From Scatosoma sp045632625 (GTDB lineage Bacteria; Bacillota; Clostridia; Christensenellales; Borkfalkiaceae): DNA of 43,317 nucleotides. Below are positions 9,452-18,246 of this stretch, piece after piece; the first letter of the stretch is position 1, and every line of letters begins with the position of its first letter. The notes under the pieces were generated by a model. The model ran no database searches and was not told the origin of the DNA. It worked only from the letters and a program-made list of their open reading frames with translations. The stretch spans positions 1-43,317 of the forward strand of contig JAZQWZ010000014.1 in the NCBI GenBank assembly GCA_045632625.1, in the 5' to 3' direction. Position numbers and translations under genes: made by a program.

Positions 9452-9550
9452 AAAAATACTCCTTGCTTTTTCTTAATTGTAGCACAAAAAAAGTAAAAAG
9501 TGTGTATTTTTCGTAAAAAAATTTAAAAAAAGTTAAAAAAAGTGGGGTAG

Positions 9551-9594
9551 ATGGATTTTTGTAGGACAATTTTGAGTTAAATCCGTGTTATAAT
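9551..9594 (+). promoter_or_regulatory. Late promoter 2 (capsid operon)
   Basis: The box GTAGGACAATTTTGAGTTAA (9561-9580) is followed 8 nt later by an extended -10, TGtTATAAT (TATAAT at 9589-9594). No good -35 is present. The same 20-bp box and spacing occur at 35349-35382. This suggests activator-dependent late transcription. Confidence 0.75.
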
Positions 9595-9639
9595 GTAAGC
9601 AAAGACTTGTGCTTTGCACAATAAACGAGGTAAGAAAAG

Positions 9640-9807
9640 ATGATTTCGCTGGTCGAAATTTCCAAAAATACGGAGGTAAAGAAAGCAATTTGCCCCCAAT
9701 GCAAGAAGACGATACATTCAATTGGCTTTAAGAAAGGTAGCACCTGCAACGGCGTGACTGTTGTATGCAAGTTTTGCGGAAGGGTGTTTGAAGTAAAAGC
9801 TGACTAA
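9640..9807 (+). CDS. Com-like zinc-finger small protein
   Basis: This 55-aa protein has two CxxC knuckles, ICPQCKK near residues 17-23 and VCKFCGRVFEVKAD at the C-terminus. That is the layout of small zinc-finger proteins of the phage Mu Com type, which bind mRNA or nucleic acid. The start is set by GAGGTAAG upstream of ATG. It is the first gene after late promoter 2, and a strong terminator follows it before the capsid genes. It may therefore control late gene expression, but that role is inferred. Confidence 0.7.
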   Translation: MISLVEISKNTEVKKAICPQCKKTIHSIGFKKGSTCNGVTVVCKFCGRVFEVKAD

Positions 9808-9844
9808 TTTAATATAGAAATTAGTGCCAATATCCGAGAGATTT

Positions 9845-9886
9845 GTGCCCCTAACCACGCCAGAGTGGAATAGGGGCACTTTTTTC
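9845..9886 (+). terminator. Strong terminator between the Com-like gene and the capsid genes
   Basis: GTGCCCCTA (9845-9853) pairs perfectly with TAGGGGCAC (9871-9879). An inner CCAC/GTGG hairpin sits in the loop, and six T follow. It lies between late promoter 2 and the scaffold/capsid genes, so readthrough or antitermination must be needed for them. Confidence 0.8.
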
Positions 9887-9917
9887 TATATAAAAATCAA
9901 AAAAGGAGGCTGTAATT

Positions 9918-10055
9918 ATGAAGAATGGAGCAATTAAAGGTAACCCTTATGCAACCAACAAAGGCGGAGTAATCAAAGCCCCTAAACCCGTAACCGACCA
10001 GCCGAAGGCGGACGTGGTAAAGGGCTCTGACCTTCGTAGTGGGAAGAGTAAATAA
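9918..10055 (+). CDS. Small basic protein ahead of the scaffold gene
   Basis: This 45-aa protein starts with MKNGAIKGNPYATNKGGVI and is rich in Lys, Gly and Pro. The start is supported by AAAAGGAGG eight bases upstream. It is probably unstructured. Its position just before scaffold and capsid suggests a minor head component or assembly factor. No family is recognised. Confidence 0.6.
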   Translation: MKNGAIKGNPYATNKGGVIKAPKPVTDQPKADVVKGSDLRSGKSK

Positions 10056-10082
10056 GCAACAACAAAATAGGAGGAATGTAAA

Positions 10083-10985
10083 ATGGCTGGAATTATTGAT
10101 GGAAGACACGATGGCTTTGACGAGCTTGATACGGAAGAAATCGAAGAAACCGAAGTGGTTGATAACGACGAGGGTTTTGACCTTGAGGGCGACCAAGACG
10201 AGGAAGTCGACGCGGATTTAGATTTAGACCTTGATAGCGAAGAAGAAACCGAAGATGTTGAAGAAGTAACCGAAGAAAGCGACGATCTGGACGAGCTTGA
10301 TACGGAAGAAGAAGAGAACGACGGCAAGGAAGACGAAGAAATTGACCAAGAGGAAACGCAGGTTAGCGAAAAGGATGCTAAAATTGCGGAACTTGAACGC
10401 CAACGCGAAGTAGATGCGACGAAATACAAAAGGTTTGAAACCCAAGTAAAAGAAACGCTTGAACGTCTTGGTATTAAGGTTGATGGCGACGTTATGGAAG
10501 CACTTGACCGAACGATTGCGGAAACTGAAAATAAAACGCTTGAACAGTACCGCAAAGAACGAGATGAAAAGGAAGAATTAGAGAACGCAAGACAAGCGTT
10601 GATTACGCAAAAGTTTGAAAAGCTTGCGGCGGACGACCTTGCGGAACTCAAGAAATCTTTCCCCGATTTATTGTCTGTTGGACATATCACAAAATGCTTT
10701 GACAGTAAAGAAGATTTTCTTCAGTTTGGCAAATTGCGTGATGCAGGTGTATCGCCTAAAAACGCATATATGGCAGTAAACGGGAACAAAGTTAGAACAG
10801 CGCAGGCGCAAGCAGCGCAACAAAAAGTGGCTGGTGACGGCAAACGGCATATTACGTCCGTCGCACCCAAGAAAGCTTCCGATAATAGCGTATATATGCC
10901 AAAACAAACGCTTGCAGAGTGGCGAGATAATTTCCCCGAATTATCGGATAAGGAAATCCGTGACCTTTACAGGCAAACACTATAA
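10083..10985 (+). CDS. Putative scaffolding protein
   Basis: This 300-aa protein begins with a long acidic tract (residues about 10-100, mostly Asp and Glu), followed by a helical coiled-coil-like section with KIAELERQREVDATKYKRFE. A globular part has DLAELKKSFPDLLSVG, and a second DNFPELSDKEIRDLYRQTL segment ends the protein. Acidic, helix-rich proteins directly upstream of the major capsid gene are typical scaffolds, which guide procapsid assembly and leave before DNA packaging. The start follows AGGAGG. No protease gene is seen nearby. Confidence 0.75.
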   Translation: MAGIIDGRHDGFDELDTEEIEETEVVDNDEGFDLEGDQDEEVDADLDLDLDSEEETEDVEEVTEESDDLDELDTEEEENDGKEDEEIDQEETQVSEKDAKIAELERQREVDATKYKRFETQVKETLERLGIKVDGDVMEALDRTIAETENKTLEQYRKERDEKEELENARQALITQKFEKLAADDLAELKKSFPDLLSVGHITKCFDSKEDFLQFGKLRDAGVSPKNAYMAVNGNKVRTAQAQAAQQKVAGDGKRHITSVAPKKASDNSVYMPKQTLAEWRDNFPELSDKEIRDLYRQTL

Positions 10986-11014
10986 AAAAATTATTAAGGA
11001 GTTAAATTAAAAAA

Positions 11015-12067
11015 ATGTCTACGAATATTATTTTTTCTAAATCCGGTGGTCAAAATGATGCCTTGTACGGCAAGTTTATCCACCCGATTAAAGCACTTAT
11101 TCAAAACGAATCCAACGCACTTGAGAAGAAAAAGACGGCTCTTGACGTCTTATTCAACATCGAAAAATCCAACCGCTACGCTGAAACTGTAATCGGTCAA
11201 ACCGACTTTGATACGTTCCAAGCAGCAACGGAAGGCGCAGCAGCTGAAAGAGATTCCTATCGTCTTGGCTTTGCGAAAACGATTGAACACATTGCATTTA
11301 TGAAGGAATTTGTCATTACGAAAGAAATGGCAGACGATGCAAGAGCAACGGGTATGGGTACGAATATGAAATCCAAACCGAAAGGATTTGTTCGTGCGTA
11401 CTACAAAACGCGTGTTAAGCTTGGCGCATGGGCGTTGGCAAATGGTACGGCAGTGAGCGGTACGTTCAATAAAGCGAATGTTGACCTTACTACCGGCGAT
11501 GGTAAAGCATTGTTCAGTAACGCGCACCCTTACAAAGACACCGAAAAACATTCGGGTACGCAATCCAACTTCTATTGGAAAGAAGGTATTTGCGCTGACG
11601 AAAAATCGTTTGAAAAAGCACTCAATAGCTTGGCAAACAAAATGCGCAACTTCAAGGATGAAAACGGCGAAACGATGGACTATGTTCCTGACGTGCTTGT
11701 ATTGCCTTGCAACCGTCCCGAACTTGAATCGATTGCAAAGAAAGTAGTTGGCTCTGAACGCACGACCAACACCGACTTCAACGATATCAACACCCAATAC
11801 GGCAATTGGACGATTGTTATCCTGCCCAGCTGGGAGGCTACGGATGATAGATTTATGCTTATGTCCAGCGAAGCTAACAAGCAATTGATGGGTAGCATGT
11901 TCTACAACAGAATTGCACTTGATATCCAAAACGAAGTGGATATCCACACGCGTAACCTTATTTGGAACGGCTATTGCCGTTTTGGTTGTGGTTTCACGAC
12001 TTGGAAACACATCTTGCTTGCTGTTGATGCAGCTGAAGCAGTATCTGGCGCAACCGCGCTTGAATAA
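11015..12067 (+). CDS. Major capsid protein (HK97-fold type)
   Basis: This 350-aa protein lies right after the scaffold gene. Features typical of HK97-fold coat proteins include FAKTIEHIAFMKEFVITKEM and a KALFSNAHPYKDT segment (the 'LFsnaHP' signature). Later come PDVLVLPCNRPE, an NWTIVILPSWE strand and an IDIHTRNL-like segment (DIHTRNLIWNGYCRFG). AAGGAG lies upstream of the ATG. Length and position fit the main coat subunit. A hairpin without a strong T-run follows at 12077-12113, so transcription probably continues. Confidence 0.85.
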   Translation: MSTNIIFSKSGGQNDALYGKFIHPIKALIQNESNALEKKKTALDVLFNIEKSNRYAETVIGQTDFDTFQAATEGAAAERDSYRLGFAKTIEHIAFMKEFVITKEMADDARATGMGTNMKSKPKGFVRAYYKTRVKLGAWALANGTAVSGTFNKANVDLTTGDGKALFSNAHPYKDTEKHSGTQSNFYWKEGICADEKSFEKALNSLANKMRNFKDENGETMDYVPDVLVLPCNRPELESIAKKVVGSERTTNTDFNDINTQYGNWTIVILPSWEATDDRFMLMSSEANKQLMGSMFYNRIALDIQNEVDIHTRNLIWNGYCRFGCGFTTWKHILLAVDAAEAVSGATALE

Positions 12068-12076
12068 AAGGTAAAG

Positions 12077-12113
12077 TGGCGTAGCTCATCCAAATGGGCG
12101 GTGGGCTACGCTA
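12077..12113 (+). other. Intercistronic RNA hairpin after the capsid gene
   Basis: GCGTAGCTC (12079-12087) pairs with GGGCTACGC (12103-12111), with one G-T pair. It is followed by TATTTAAC, which lacks a T-run. It is more likely a weak terminator or mRNA-stabilising structure that favours capsid expression than a full stop. Confidence 0.55.
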
Positions 12114-12139
12114 TTTAACTAAAACAAGGAGGTTTGATT

Positions 12140-13060
12140 ATGACAGTAATAGAATTGTACAATTCCGTTGCGCAGTTGGGATTTGAAACAACGCTTGAAA
12201 GTGATGCACGGTTTGTATTGGCTGCAAATAGAGCAATATTGCAAGTAAATCGCATCAAACCCTTAACTTCTATTTACAAGCTCAACCACTTCCCTTTGAA
12301 AAATGTCATTGAAGGTGGCGGTTTTGAGTTAAAATGCAAAGACAAAGAGCCGATTGTATTTGTTGCAGATAATGCAAAAAGCTACTATTTTGAGTGCAAC
12401 GGCAATGGGCAAATGATTATCGAAAAATCAACCGACGGCGGTGCGAATTGGAGCATAATCGGCAATACCGAGTTATCTTCACCCGACGGGCGGTTTATTG
12501 AATACAAAGGGCTTATCCAAGAAGCTGGGCGAGCGGTTGTAGGAAGAGTAAGGATGCGCTTTATGGGCGAGTATATTTACTATGTGCAAAATGTAGCAAT
12601 GTACGATAGTCTTATCGGCGCAAACGTCAAAGACATTCCTATGTATGCAAAGTATACAAAGTATGACATAGCCAGCCTTGCAAGCGATTTTATATCGTTT
12701 GCATCCCCTCCAATTGTGGATGCGCAAAGGGGTGAAGGATTTATCCTTAACGTTGACTATTTTGTCGAAGGGAAAGGCAAAATTCTCATCCCTGCATCCG
12801 CAAACGGAGTGTTCGACATCAGCTATAACCGACTTCCTAAAAGCATCTTATTTGATGGAACGGACGACAACGAGTTAATTGACCTTGACGAAGAGCTGTG
12901 CGCTATTTTACCCAACCTTATAGCAAGCTATATTTGGGTAGATGACGAGCCCGACAAGGCGCAATATTACCTGTCGCTGTATCGTGAGCAGGTTGCTGAA
13001 ATTGTTGCTCGGACAAAGGATTTGCGCCCGTATGTATATCGTAATAAAACGGGGTGGTAA
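12140..13060 (+). CDS. Head-tail adaptor/connector-like protein
   Basis: This 306-aa protein starts at ATG 12140, seven bases after AGGAGG; a TTG at 12134 is less likely. The N-terminus (MTVIELYNSVAQLGFETTLE, then ARFVLAANRAI) and the helical C-terminus (LDEELCAILPNLIASYIWVD, DEPDKAQYYLSLYREQ) resemble head-completion adaptors of the SPP1 gp15, P22 gp4 and T7 gp11 class. A beta-rich insert lies between them. The gene sits between coat and nozzle, as adaptors do. The family assignment is by pattern and position. Confidence 0.65.
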   Translation: MTVIELYNSVAQLGFETTLESDARFVLAANRAILQVNRIKPLTSIYKLNHFPLKNVIEGGGFELKCKDKEPIVFVADNAKSYYFECNGNGQMIIEKSTDGGANWSIIGNTELSSPDGRFIEYKGLIQEAGRAVVGRVRMRFMGEYIYYVQNVAMYDSLIGANVKDIPMYAKYTKYDIASLASDFISFASPPIVDAQRGEGFILNVDYFVEGKGKILIPASANGVFDISYNRLPKSILFDGTDDNELIDLDEELCAILPNLIASYIWVDDEPDKAQYYLSLYREQVAEIVARTKDLRPYVYRNKTGW

Positions 13061-13063
13061 TGT

Positions 13064-15637
13064 ATGGCATATTCTTTCAAAACAAAAGAGAATATCGGTA
13101 GCAAAACCACCGAATACAGCCGTTATTATTCAGGGTTTCGTGGCGTAGATTTTTCAAGCGATCACACGCAAATCCATCAATCACGGCTGGCATACCTTGT
13201 CAATATGTACAAAGACTACCAAAGCGGACAAGGCGAAGCTTTGGAAACTGTGGCAGGGTTTAGGCGTAGAACAAGGTTTAGCGATGATGAGGTTTACGGC
13301 ATTTACAATTTCAAATGCAAAGTGGATGGCGAAGAAGTAGAGCGTGTGCTTGTACACAGCGGTAAAGGGCTGTATTTATGGCGTAATTATCCGTACTCGA
13401 TGAATTTGCCGAAGGTAAAGCCAATCACCATAGGAACGGCATCTGAAACCACGATAGTGGGCGAAACGGAAATACGAAAGTTTGTTTTGAAGGTGGACTT
13501 CCCTTGCGCGGTTATGATAAGCATTAAAAACCAAGAAGGCAACGCTTTGACGGATAACGCTACGTATGATTACTCTACGCAAACGCTAACCATAACAAGC
13601 TCCATCGTTGTAAAAGACGATGTGCTTGATTTGGAATACTACGAAGCGGTGACGACCAACAGCGATATCCTTTACGCAAATATGAATGAGCGCAAGAGCG
13701 TATCGTTTGTGTTTAATAACCGCTTGTATATCCTTGATGGCAAAAACTATCTTGTGTATGACGGCAAGAGCGTTTCCAAAGTGGTGGACAATGCGTATGT
13801 GCCGACGACATATATCAGCATCATCCCAGCAGGGGAAAATGCGGACAACGGCAAAGAGTACGAACAACGTAATATTTTAACGCCAAAGTTTAAGCATACG
13901 TTTATTGCCGACGGCGAAACAAAAGAGTTTTACTTAAACGAAAATCATCTTGATTCGGTAGATTCGGTAAAGGTATACGGCGTAGAGTTAAGCAAAGATG
14001 CCTACACTGTTGATTTGGTTGAAGGCAAAATAACCTTAACCGAAGACACGGAAGCACCGAAAAAACCTGCTGATATGCAATACGAAAGCGGACACGCAGG
14101 TATTGAGATTACGGCATCCAAGACCTACACATCCATTGATGGTGTAACGGAAAATATGGATGATTACTCCGAGCTTATAACAAATTGTACGCTTTGCACG
14201 ACTTTTGATGGAAGGGTATTTTGTACGGGCAATCCCGAATATCCAAACTACGTATTCTATTGTGGCAGAAACAGTACAGGATACGCTGATCCATCATATT
14301 TTGGTGTTTTGAACTATGTGCAAGACGGCGTAGGGTTAGCACCTATTACGGGCATTATGGGCGTTTCTAATACGCTTATGGTATTAAAAGCAGATACGCA
14401 ACAAGACAGCTCGGTTTACTTCCACTCTGGAACGGACACGGGCAAAAATATCCTTCCAAGAGCATATCCTTCTTCGCAGGGTTTGTCGGGGCTTGGTTGC
14501 GTAGGCGCGTGTTGTAATTTCCTTGACGATCCCGTGTTTATTTCACGGCTTGGCGTGGTAGGCGTTTCGCAGTTGAAGATTGCATCGGAGCGTGCCAACG
14601 AGCATCGTTCATCGCTGATTGATGCAAAGCTTGTAAACACCGACCTAACGAAAGCGTGTATGGAAGAATGGGGCGGATACCTTTGCGTATTAACCGATGG
14701 AAAAATATTCCTTGCGGACAGCAGGCAACGCTACACAGATGCAACAGGGGCTATACAGTACGAATGGTACTATCTTGAAGGCATTGGTGTATGGGATGGA
14801 CAATACCAAGAATACAAGTATTCCAGCGAAATTGCAGATGAGTTTAAGGGTGTTAAGCTTATTCACGATGGCGAAGAATTGGAGCTTGAACTTGCAGGCG
14901 CGGTGTTCTATCCCGATATTTATGAAACAAAAGACCTACGCGGCACTACGGCGAATCCGCCCGACGATGCAGGGAAAGAAACAAATACCATCTATAAACA
15001 AATTGTAAAAGTTGACGTAGGCGGTATAGAAATCGCAACCCAAATTGCGTATGTAGTTTATAACGATGGCGACAAAAACCACGCTTATCTTTGCGAAAGT
15101 AGGGGAAACAAAATCGGCGGTGTGTTCAAGAAAGCGACGATGCTTTACACGATGCACGACAACCTGTATTTTGGGTGTGAGAACGGCGCAGTATGTTCGT
15201 TTAATTTTGACGAGCGTGACGAGTTTGGGGAAATCCCTGCTACGTCCTACCATTTTGATGGGCGCACAATTCATTGTGGGTGCGCTACGCTTATGGATAA
15301 CTGTCAAATACCGCATTTAACGAAAAGTACGATTAAGCGGTCAACGGTTATCAAGACGAAATCGTTTAAGGTAAGTGCGGCGAAGGTAAAGGTACGCACA
15401 AACAAAAAACCTTATGAACAAATTGCACGAATAAACAGTAGTTTGTTCAGCTTTGACGACATTGATTTTACGGATTTTTCTTTCGTGACCACCGACCAAT
15501 CGTTGTTTGCGATTAAGGAAAAAGAAAAGCAATGGGTTGAAAAGCAGTATTATATCTATTCAGATGAATATATGCGACCTTTCTCTTTGTACTATATTTC
15601 TTTCCGGTATCGTGTCGCAGGGCGTATTAAAAACTAA
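13064..15637 (+). CDS. Tail nozzle/hub-like protein
   Basis: This 857-aa, beta-rich protein opens with SRYYSGFRGVDFSSDHTQIH and an RLAYLVNMYKDYQSGQGEAL stretch followed by ETVAGFRRRTRF. I associate this pattern with tail proteins of Firmicutes podophages. Repeated strands such as RLYILDGKNYLVYDGKSV suggest beta-propeller-like blades. Size and place after the adaptor fit the short-tail nozzle (T7 gp12 or P22 gp10 position). The start lies 3 bases after the upstream stop, with GGGGTGG as ribosome-binding site. Exact homology is not verified. Confidence 0.65.
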   Translation: MAYSFKTKENIGSKTTEYSRYYSGFRGVDFSSDHTQIHQSRLAYLVNMYKDYQSGQGEALETVAGFRRRTRFSDDEVYGIYNFKCKVDGEEVERVLVHSGKGLYLWRNYPYSMNLPKVKPITIGTASETTIVGETEIRKFVLKVDFPCAVMISIKNQEGNALTDNATYDYSTQTLTITSSIVVKDDVLDLEYYEAVTTNSDILYANMNERKSVSFVFNNRLYILDGKNYLVYDGKSVSKVVDNAYVPTTYISIIPAGENADNGKEYEQRNILTPKFKHTFIADGETKEFYLNENHLDSVDSVKVYGVELSKDAYTVDLVEGKITLTEDTEAPKKPADMQYESGHAGIEITASKTYTSIDGVTENMDDYSELITNCTLCTTFDGRVFCTGNPEYPNYVFYCGRNSTGYADPSYFGVLNYVQDGVGLAPITGIMGVSNTLMVLKADTQQDSSVYFHSGTDTGKNILPRAYPSSQGLSGLGCVGACCNFLDDPVFISRLGVVGVSQLKIASERANEHRSSLIDAKLVNTDLTKACMEEWGGYLCVLTDGKIFLADSRQRYTDATGAIQYEWYYLEGIGVWDGQYQEYKYSSEIADEFKGVKLIHDGEELELELAGAVFYPDIYETKDLRGTTANPPDDAGKETNTIYKQIVKVDVGGIEIATQIAYVVYNDGDKNHAYLCESRGNKIGGVFKKATMLYTMHDNLYFGCENGAVCSFNFDERDEFGEIPATSYHFDGRTIHCGCATLMDNCQIPHLTKSTIKRSTVIKTKSFKVSAAKVKVRTNKKPYEQIARINSSLFSFDDIDFTDFSFVTTDQSLFAIKEKEKQWVEKQYYIYSDEYMRPFSLYYISFRYRVAGRIKN

Positions 15638-15652
15638 AAAAGGAGTAAATGT

Positions 15653-16303
15653 ATGGCATTGAAGAAAATAGATGTTATTACAAACAAGCAAATTGCCGAG
15701 AAAGGCGTTCAAGCCCTTGCCGATAGACCGAACTTAACAGGGCAATACGGCACAAGCGGTTTGTCGCCTGCGCAATTAAAGCTGTGGTTTGATAAGCTGG
15801 CAACCTTTCTTGCCGAGCGTATTAACACAATTATAAATGCGCTATCTGCCGAAGATGCAGCAAGCTATATCCGTATTGCATTGGATGATGCAAAGGATTT
15901 AGGCGAAGTTGTGGAATCGTTTGGCAACGGCATGTTTGCAAGTAAAATTTTGAAGTTATTGCCGTCGGCAACGGCTACGGAACGGCAAGCATTGCAAAGC
16001 GTTATAGACGGCATTGCAAGGGATATTTCTAACCTGCAAGAAGAATTGCTTGCGCTGGAAGAAAATAAATTGTCGGTAAAACAATTTGAAAGTGCAAAAG
16101 CGGAATTTAATGAGCGTGTTGATGGCGTTGATGCAAAGCTTGTATTTTTGGAAAGCCAAATCAATAGGTTGGTGCTTTACGATGAAAAGAGCGAAAACCT
16201 TTCAATTGCGCCCGTAAACGCATTGTACGATGCACAAACGGAAGAACTGTCGCTGTTGGCAAATGCCGAGTATGACGAGAGCAACGAAAGTTTAGCCATC
16301 TAA
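15653..16303 (+). CDS. Tail fibre/appendage protein
   Basis: This 216-aa protein has an N-terminal segment with KQIAEKGVQALADRPNLTGQ and GLSPAQLKLWFDKLATFLAE. I associate that type of segment with baseplate or fibre proteins of gut and Firmicutes phages. A coiled-coil region (NLQEELLALEENKLSVKQFE) and a C-terminal repeat-like tail (LYDEKSENLSI, LYDAQTEELSL, EYDESNESLAI) follow. The tail has three copies of a YDxxxExLS-type unit. AGGAG lies upstream. Role: probably a trimeric fibre stalk or attachment piece. Confidence 0.65.
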   Translation: MALKKIDVITNKQIAEKGVQALADRPNLTGQYGTSGLSPAQLKLWFDKLATFLAERINTIINALSAEDAASYIRIALDDAKDLGEVVESFGNGMFASKILKLLPSATATERQALQSVIDGIARDISNLQEELLALEENKLSVKQFESAKAEFNERVDGVDAKLVFLESQINRLVLYDEKSENLSIAPVNALYDAQTEELSLLANAEYDESNESLAI

Positions 16304-16319
16304 AAGGAGCGTGATTGTT

Positions 16320-17114
16320 ATGGAAAAAGAATTTAGTGAATTTAATGGCTATCCTATCAAAGACATCGTAGCCCGTGAAGAGATTGAAAAGCTGAAACGA
16401 GATGCGTTGAAGTATAAGATTGTCACCGAACTGCCTACGGAAGATATCCAAGAGAACACGATTTATCTTGTACCGCTTACCGATGGCGGTGTGGATAATA
16501 GGTATCGTGAATGGTTTTATGTAAACGGCAAGTGGGAAGACTTTGGTACGCACGTCGAGATTGATTTGAGTGGGTATGCTAAAATGCTCACGGCAGGAAC
16601 AGGAAAAAGCTACGACTATGTGGTTTGCTTATTTGACGGTCTTGGTCAACAAAGTGGTAGAGAATTAGCAACAACCATCACGGCAATGGACAAAGCATAT
16701 ACAATTCCTGTGTATTGGGCGAATACAGTGCTCGATGCGGGGCAAATTCCTAAAGCGGTAATTCCCGTAGGCACGCCTGTATACGCAGGACACGCAGCCA
16801 ATAAAAAGTACGTAGACGATACTTGTGTTGCAAAACCTGTAAAAAGCGATGCTACAAATAGGGTGCTTGCGGTAGAAAGTGGTACGAATAAAACGCTTGC
16901 TTGGTACGCAAATCCTGTCTATATCTATAATGTAGATGACTATGGTCAAGTAGTGCCCTTATACAAAAAAGTAGGCAAAACGATTGTTAATGCTAATCAG
17001 CAAGGACCGTCCCAAACTATATATGTTGCTACTCCGCAATTGGATTACGAAGCAGCCAACAAGAAGTATGTTGATGACCAAATCCAAGCACTTAAAACAC
17101 AGCTTGGTATTTAA
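16320..17114 (+). CDS. Putative tail fibre protein with KKYVDD repeats
   Basis: This 264-aa protein starts at ATG 16320, with AAAAGGAG ten bases upstream; the in-frame GTG at 16311 is too close to it. The N-terminus EFSEFNGYPIKDIVAREEIE closely matches that of the next gene. The segment ELPTEDIQENTIYLVPLTDG and two AANKKYVDD motifs are typical of phage fibre and spike proteins. The host-receptor role is inferred. Confidence 0.65.
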   Translation: MEKEFSEFNGYPIKDIVAREEIEKLKRDALKYKIVTELPTEDIQENTIYLVPLTDGGVDNRYREWFYVNGKWEDFGTHVEIDLSGYAKMLTAGTGKSYDYVVCLFDGLGQQSGRELATTITAMDKAYTIPVYWANTVLDAGQIPKAVIPVGTPVYAGHAANKKYVDDTCVAKPVKSDATNRVLAVESGTNKTLAWYANPVYIYNVDDYGQVVPLYKKVGKTIVNANQQGPSQTIYVATPQLDYEAANKKYVDDQIQALKTQLGI

Positions 17115-17139
17115 TAAAAATTAAAAGGAGTAAAACAAA

Positions 17140-17538
17140 ATGAGTGAAATTAAAGAATTTAGTGAACTTAACGGCTATGGCGTAAAAGATGCCGTAGCAA
17201 GAGCGGATATTGAGCGGTTGAAAAACGCAGGCGGTGGGAAGTTGTATAAGCACGATATAAAGTGTTATACACCTGATAGCTATGGTATTGTATTTACAAT
17301 TTATAATTCTTCGCCTGTCGAATACACAGCTCAAACGTCACTTAACACAAATGGCGTTATGGCTGCGATAGTGTACGACGACGCAACTGGCGAGTACTTT
17401 CCTGTAATTTTAACAAAAATTGAAGATTACGGAGACAAAATAAAATTCACAATGTACAGCACGGCATCAGAACTTTTAAGAGATGTTACGGTTTTTAAAA
17501 CGGATATGATTTTAACCGACGCCGTAACCGAAGTATAA
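17140..17538 (+). CDS. Small fibre-like protein sharing the N-terminal NGYxxKD motif
   Basis: This 132-aa protein begins with EFSELNGYGVKDAVARADIE, nearly the same as the start of the preceding fibre gene. The rest is a short beta-rich domain (SYGIVFTIYNSSPVEYTAQT and further strands). AAAAGGAG precedes the ATG. The shared N-terminus suggests both proteins attach to the same site on the tail. The C-terminal domain is not recognised. Confidence 0.6.
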   Translation: MSEIKEFSELNGYGVKDAVARADIERLKNAGGGKLYKHDIKCYTPDSYGIVFTIYNSSPVEYTAQTSLNTNGVMAAIVYDDATGEYFPVILTKIEDYGDKIKFTMYSTASELLRDVTVFKTDMILTDAVTEV

Positions 17539-17549
17539 AGGAGAATACT

Positions 17550-17753
17550 ATGATTACACAACAAACTAAAATTAATATTCAAATAGACCGCCTTAAAAGA
17601 AAACTTGCAAAGACGAACGAGCAAGCTATTATGTTCGCGGTAGGCGAACTTACCGCCGAAGAATACGCGGAAACGAAAGCACAACGCAAGGCTTGGCGCG
17701 AAGAAATCAATACGCTTGAGGCGCAATTGCAAGCAATGCAAGCAACGGAATAA
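17550..17753 (+). CDS. Small coiled-coil protein
   Basis: This 67-aa protein is almost entirely helical, with heptad-like spacing (INIQIDRLKRKLAKTNEQAI, REEINTLEAQLQAM). AGGAG precedes the ATG at 17550. It lies inside the fibre gene run and may be a chaperone or trimerisation partner for a fibre. No family is recognised. Confidence 0.65.
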   Translation: MITQQTKINIQIDRLKRKLAKTNEQAIMFAVGELTAEEYAETKAQRKAWREEINTLEAQLQAMQATE

Positions 17754-17773
17754 CAAGCTAACGGAGGTGTGCT

Positions 17774-18229
17774 ATGATAGAGTACAAGCTATTTGACGGC
17801 GTGAACAAAGGTTTTATGTTGTCAAGAGAGCCAATTGCCGTTGATAAGGCAACGGAGCTTAAATTTAAGTTTGTGAGCGCACCTGCCCAAAGCACGGCTG
17901 TATTTGAAGATGCGGAAAAGAGAACGATGTATCGCAGTTTGGTAGATGGGGAATGTAGCATACCTGCTACGTTCCTCACAAGCGGTATTTCCGTATCGGT
18001 TGTCGTATTTGGTGACAGTACGCGCAAGTACGATTGCGAAGGAGTTTATGTAAAGGCGTTTGGCGATAAAGTAATTGTATGCCCGAACGGACTTGACGTT
18101 CCTGCGCAAATCGTAGACATTTATAGCAAGATGCAAGAGATGCTGGATAGCATCAAGACCTTGTCAAACGGCTATATTAAGCTGGACGAGAAGTTGAGAA
18201 AACTTCTTGAAGGCTGGGATTTTGATTAA
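17774..18229 (+). CDS. Fibre/baseplate-like protein with C-terminal helix
   Basis: This 151-aa protein has a beta-rich N-terminal domain (MIEYKLFDGVNKGFMLSREP, TELKFKFVSAPAQSTAVFED) ending near the segment KVIVCPNGLDVPAQIVD. A C-terminal coiled coil (YSKMQEMLDSIKTLSNG) follows. The beta-domain-plus-helix layout resembles upper baseplate proteins (BppU-like) that hold receptor-binding trimers. ACGGAGGTG sets the start. The assignment rests on layout and position. Confidence 0.5.
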   Translation: MIEYKLFDGVNKGFMLSREPIAVDKATELKFKFVSAPAQSTAVFEDAEKRTMYRSLVDGECSIPATFLTSGISVSVVVFGDSTRKYDCEGVYVKAFGDKVIVCPNGLDVPAQIVDIYSKMQEMLDSIKTLSNGYIKLDEKLRKLLEGWDFD

Positions 18230-18246
18230 ACGGAAGGAGTAAAATT

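Noticed and set aside
9947..10690. 247-aa Ser-rich open frame on the minus strand
   Set aside because: Mirror image of the Glu/Asp codons of the scaffold gene; no ribosome-binding site and low-complexity product.
11150..12010. 286-aa minus-strand frame opposite the capsid gene
   Set aside because: Shadow of a clear capsid gene; no start signals; composition unlike real proteins.
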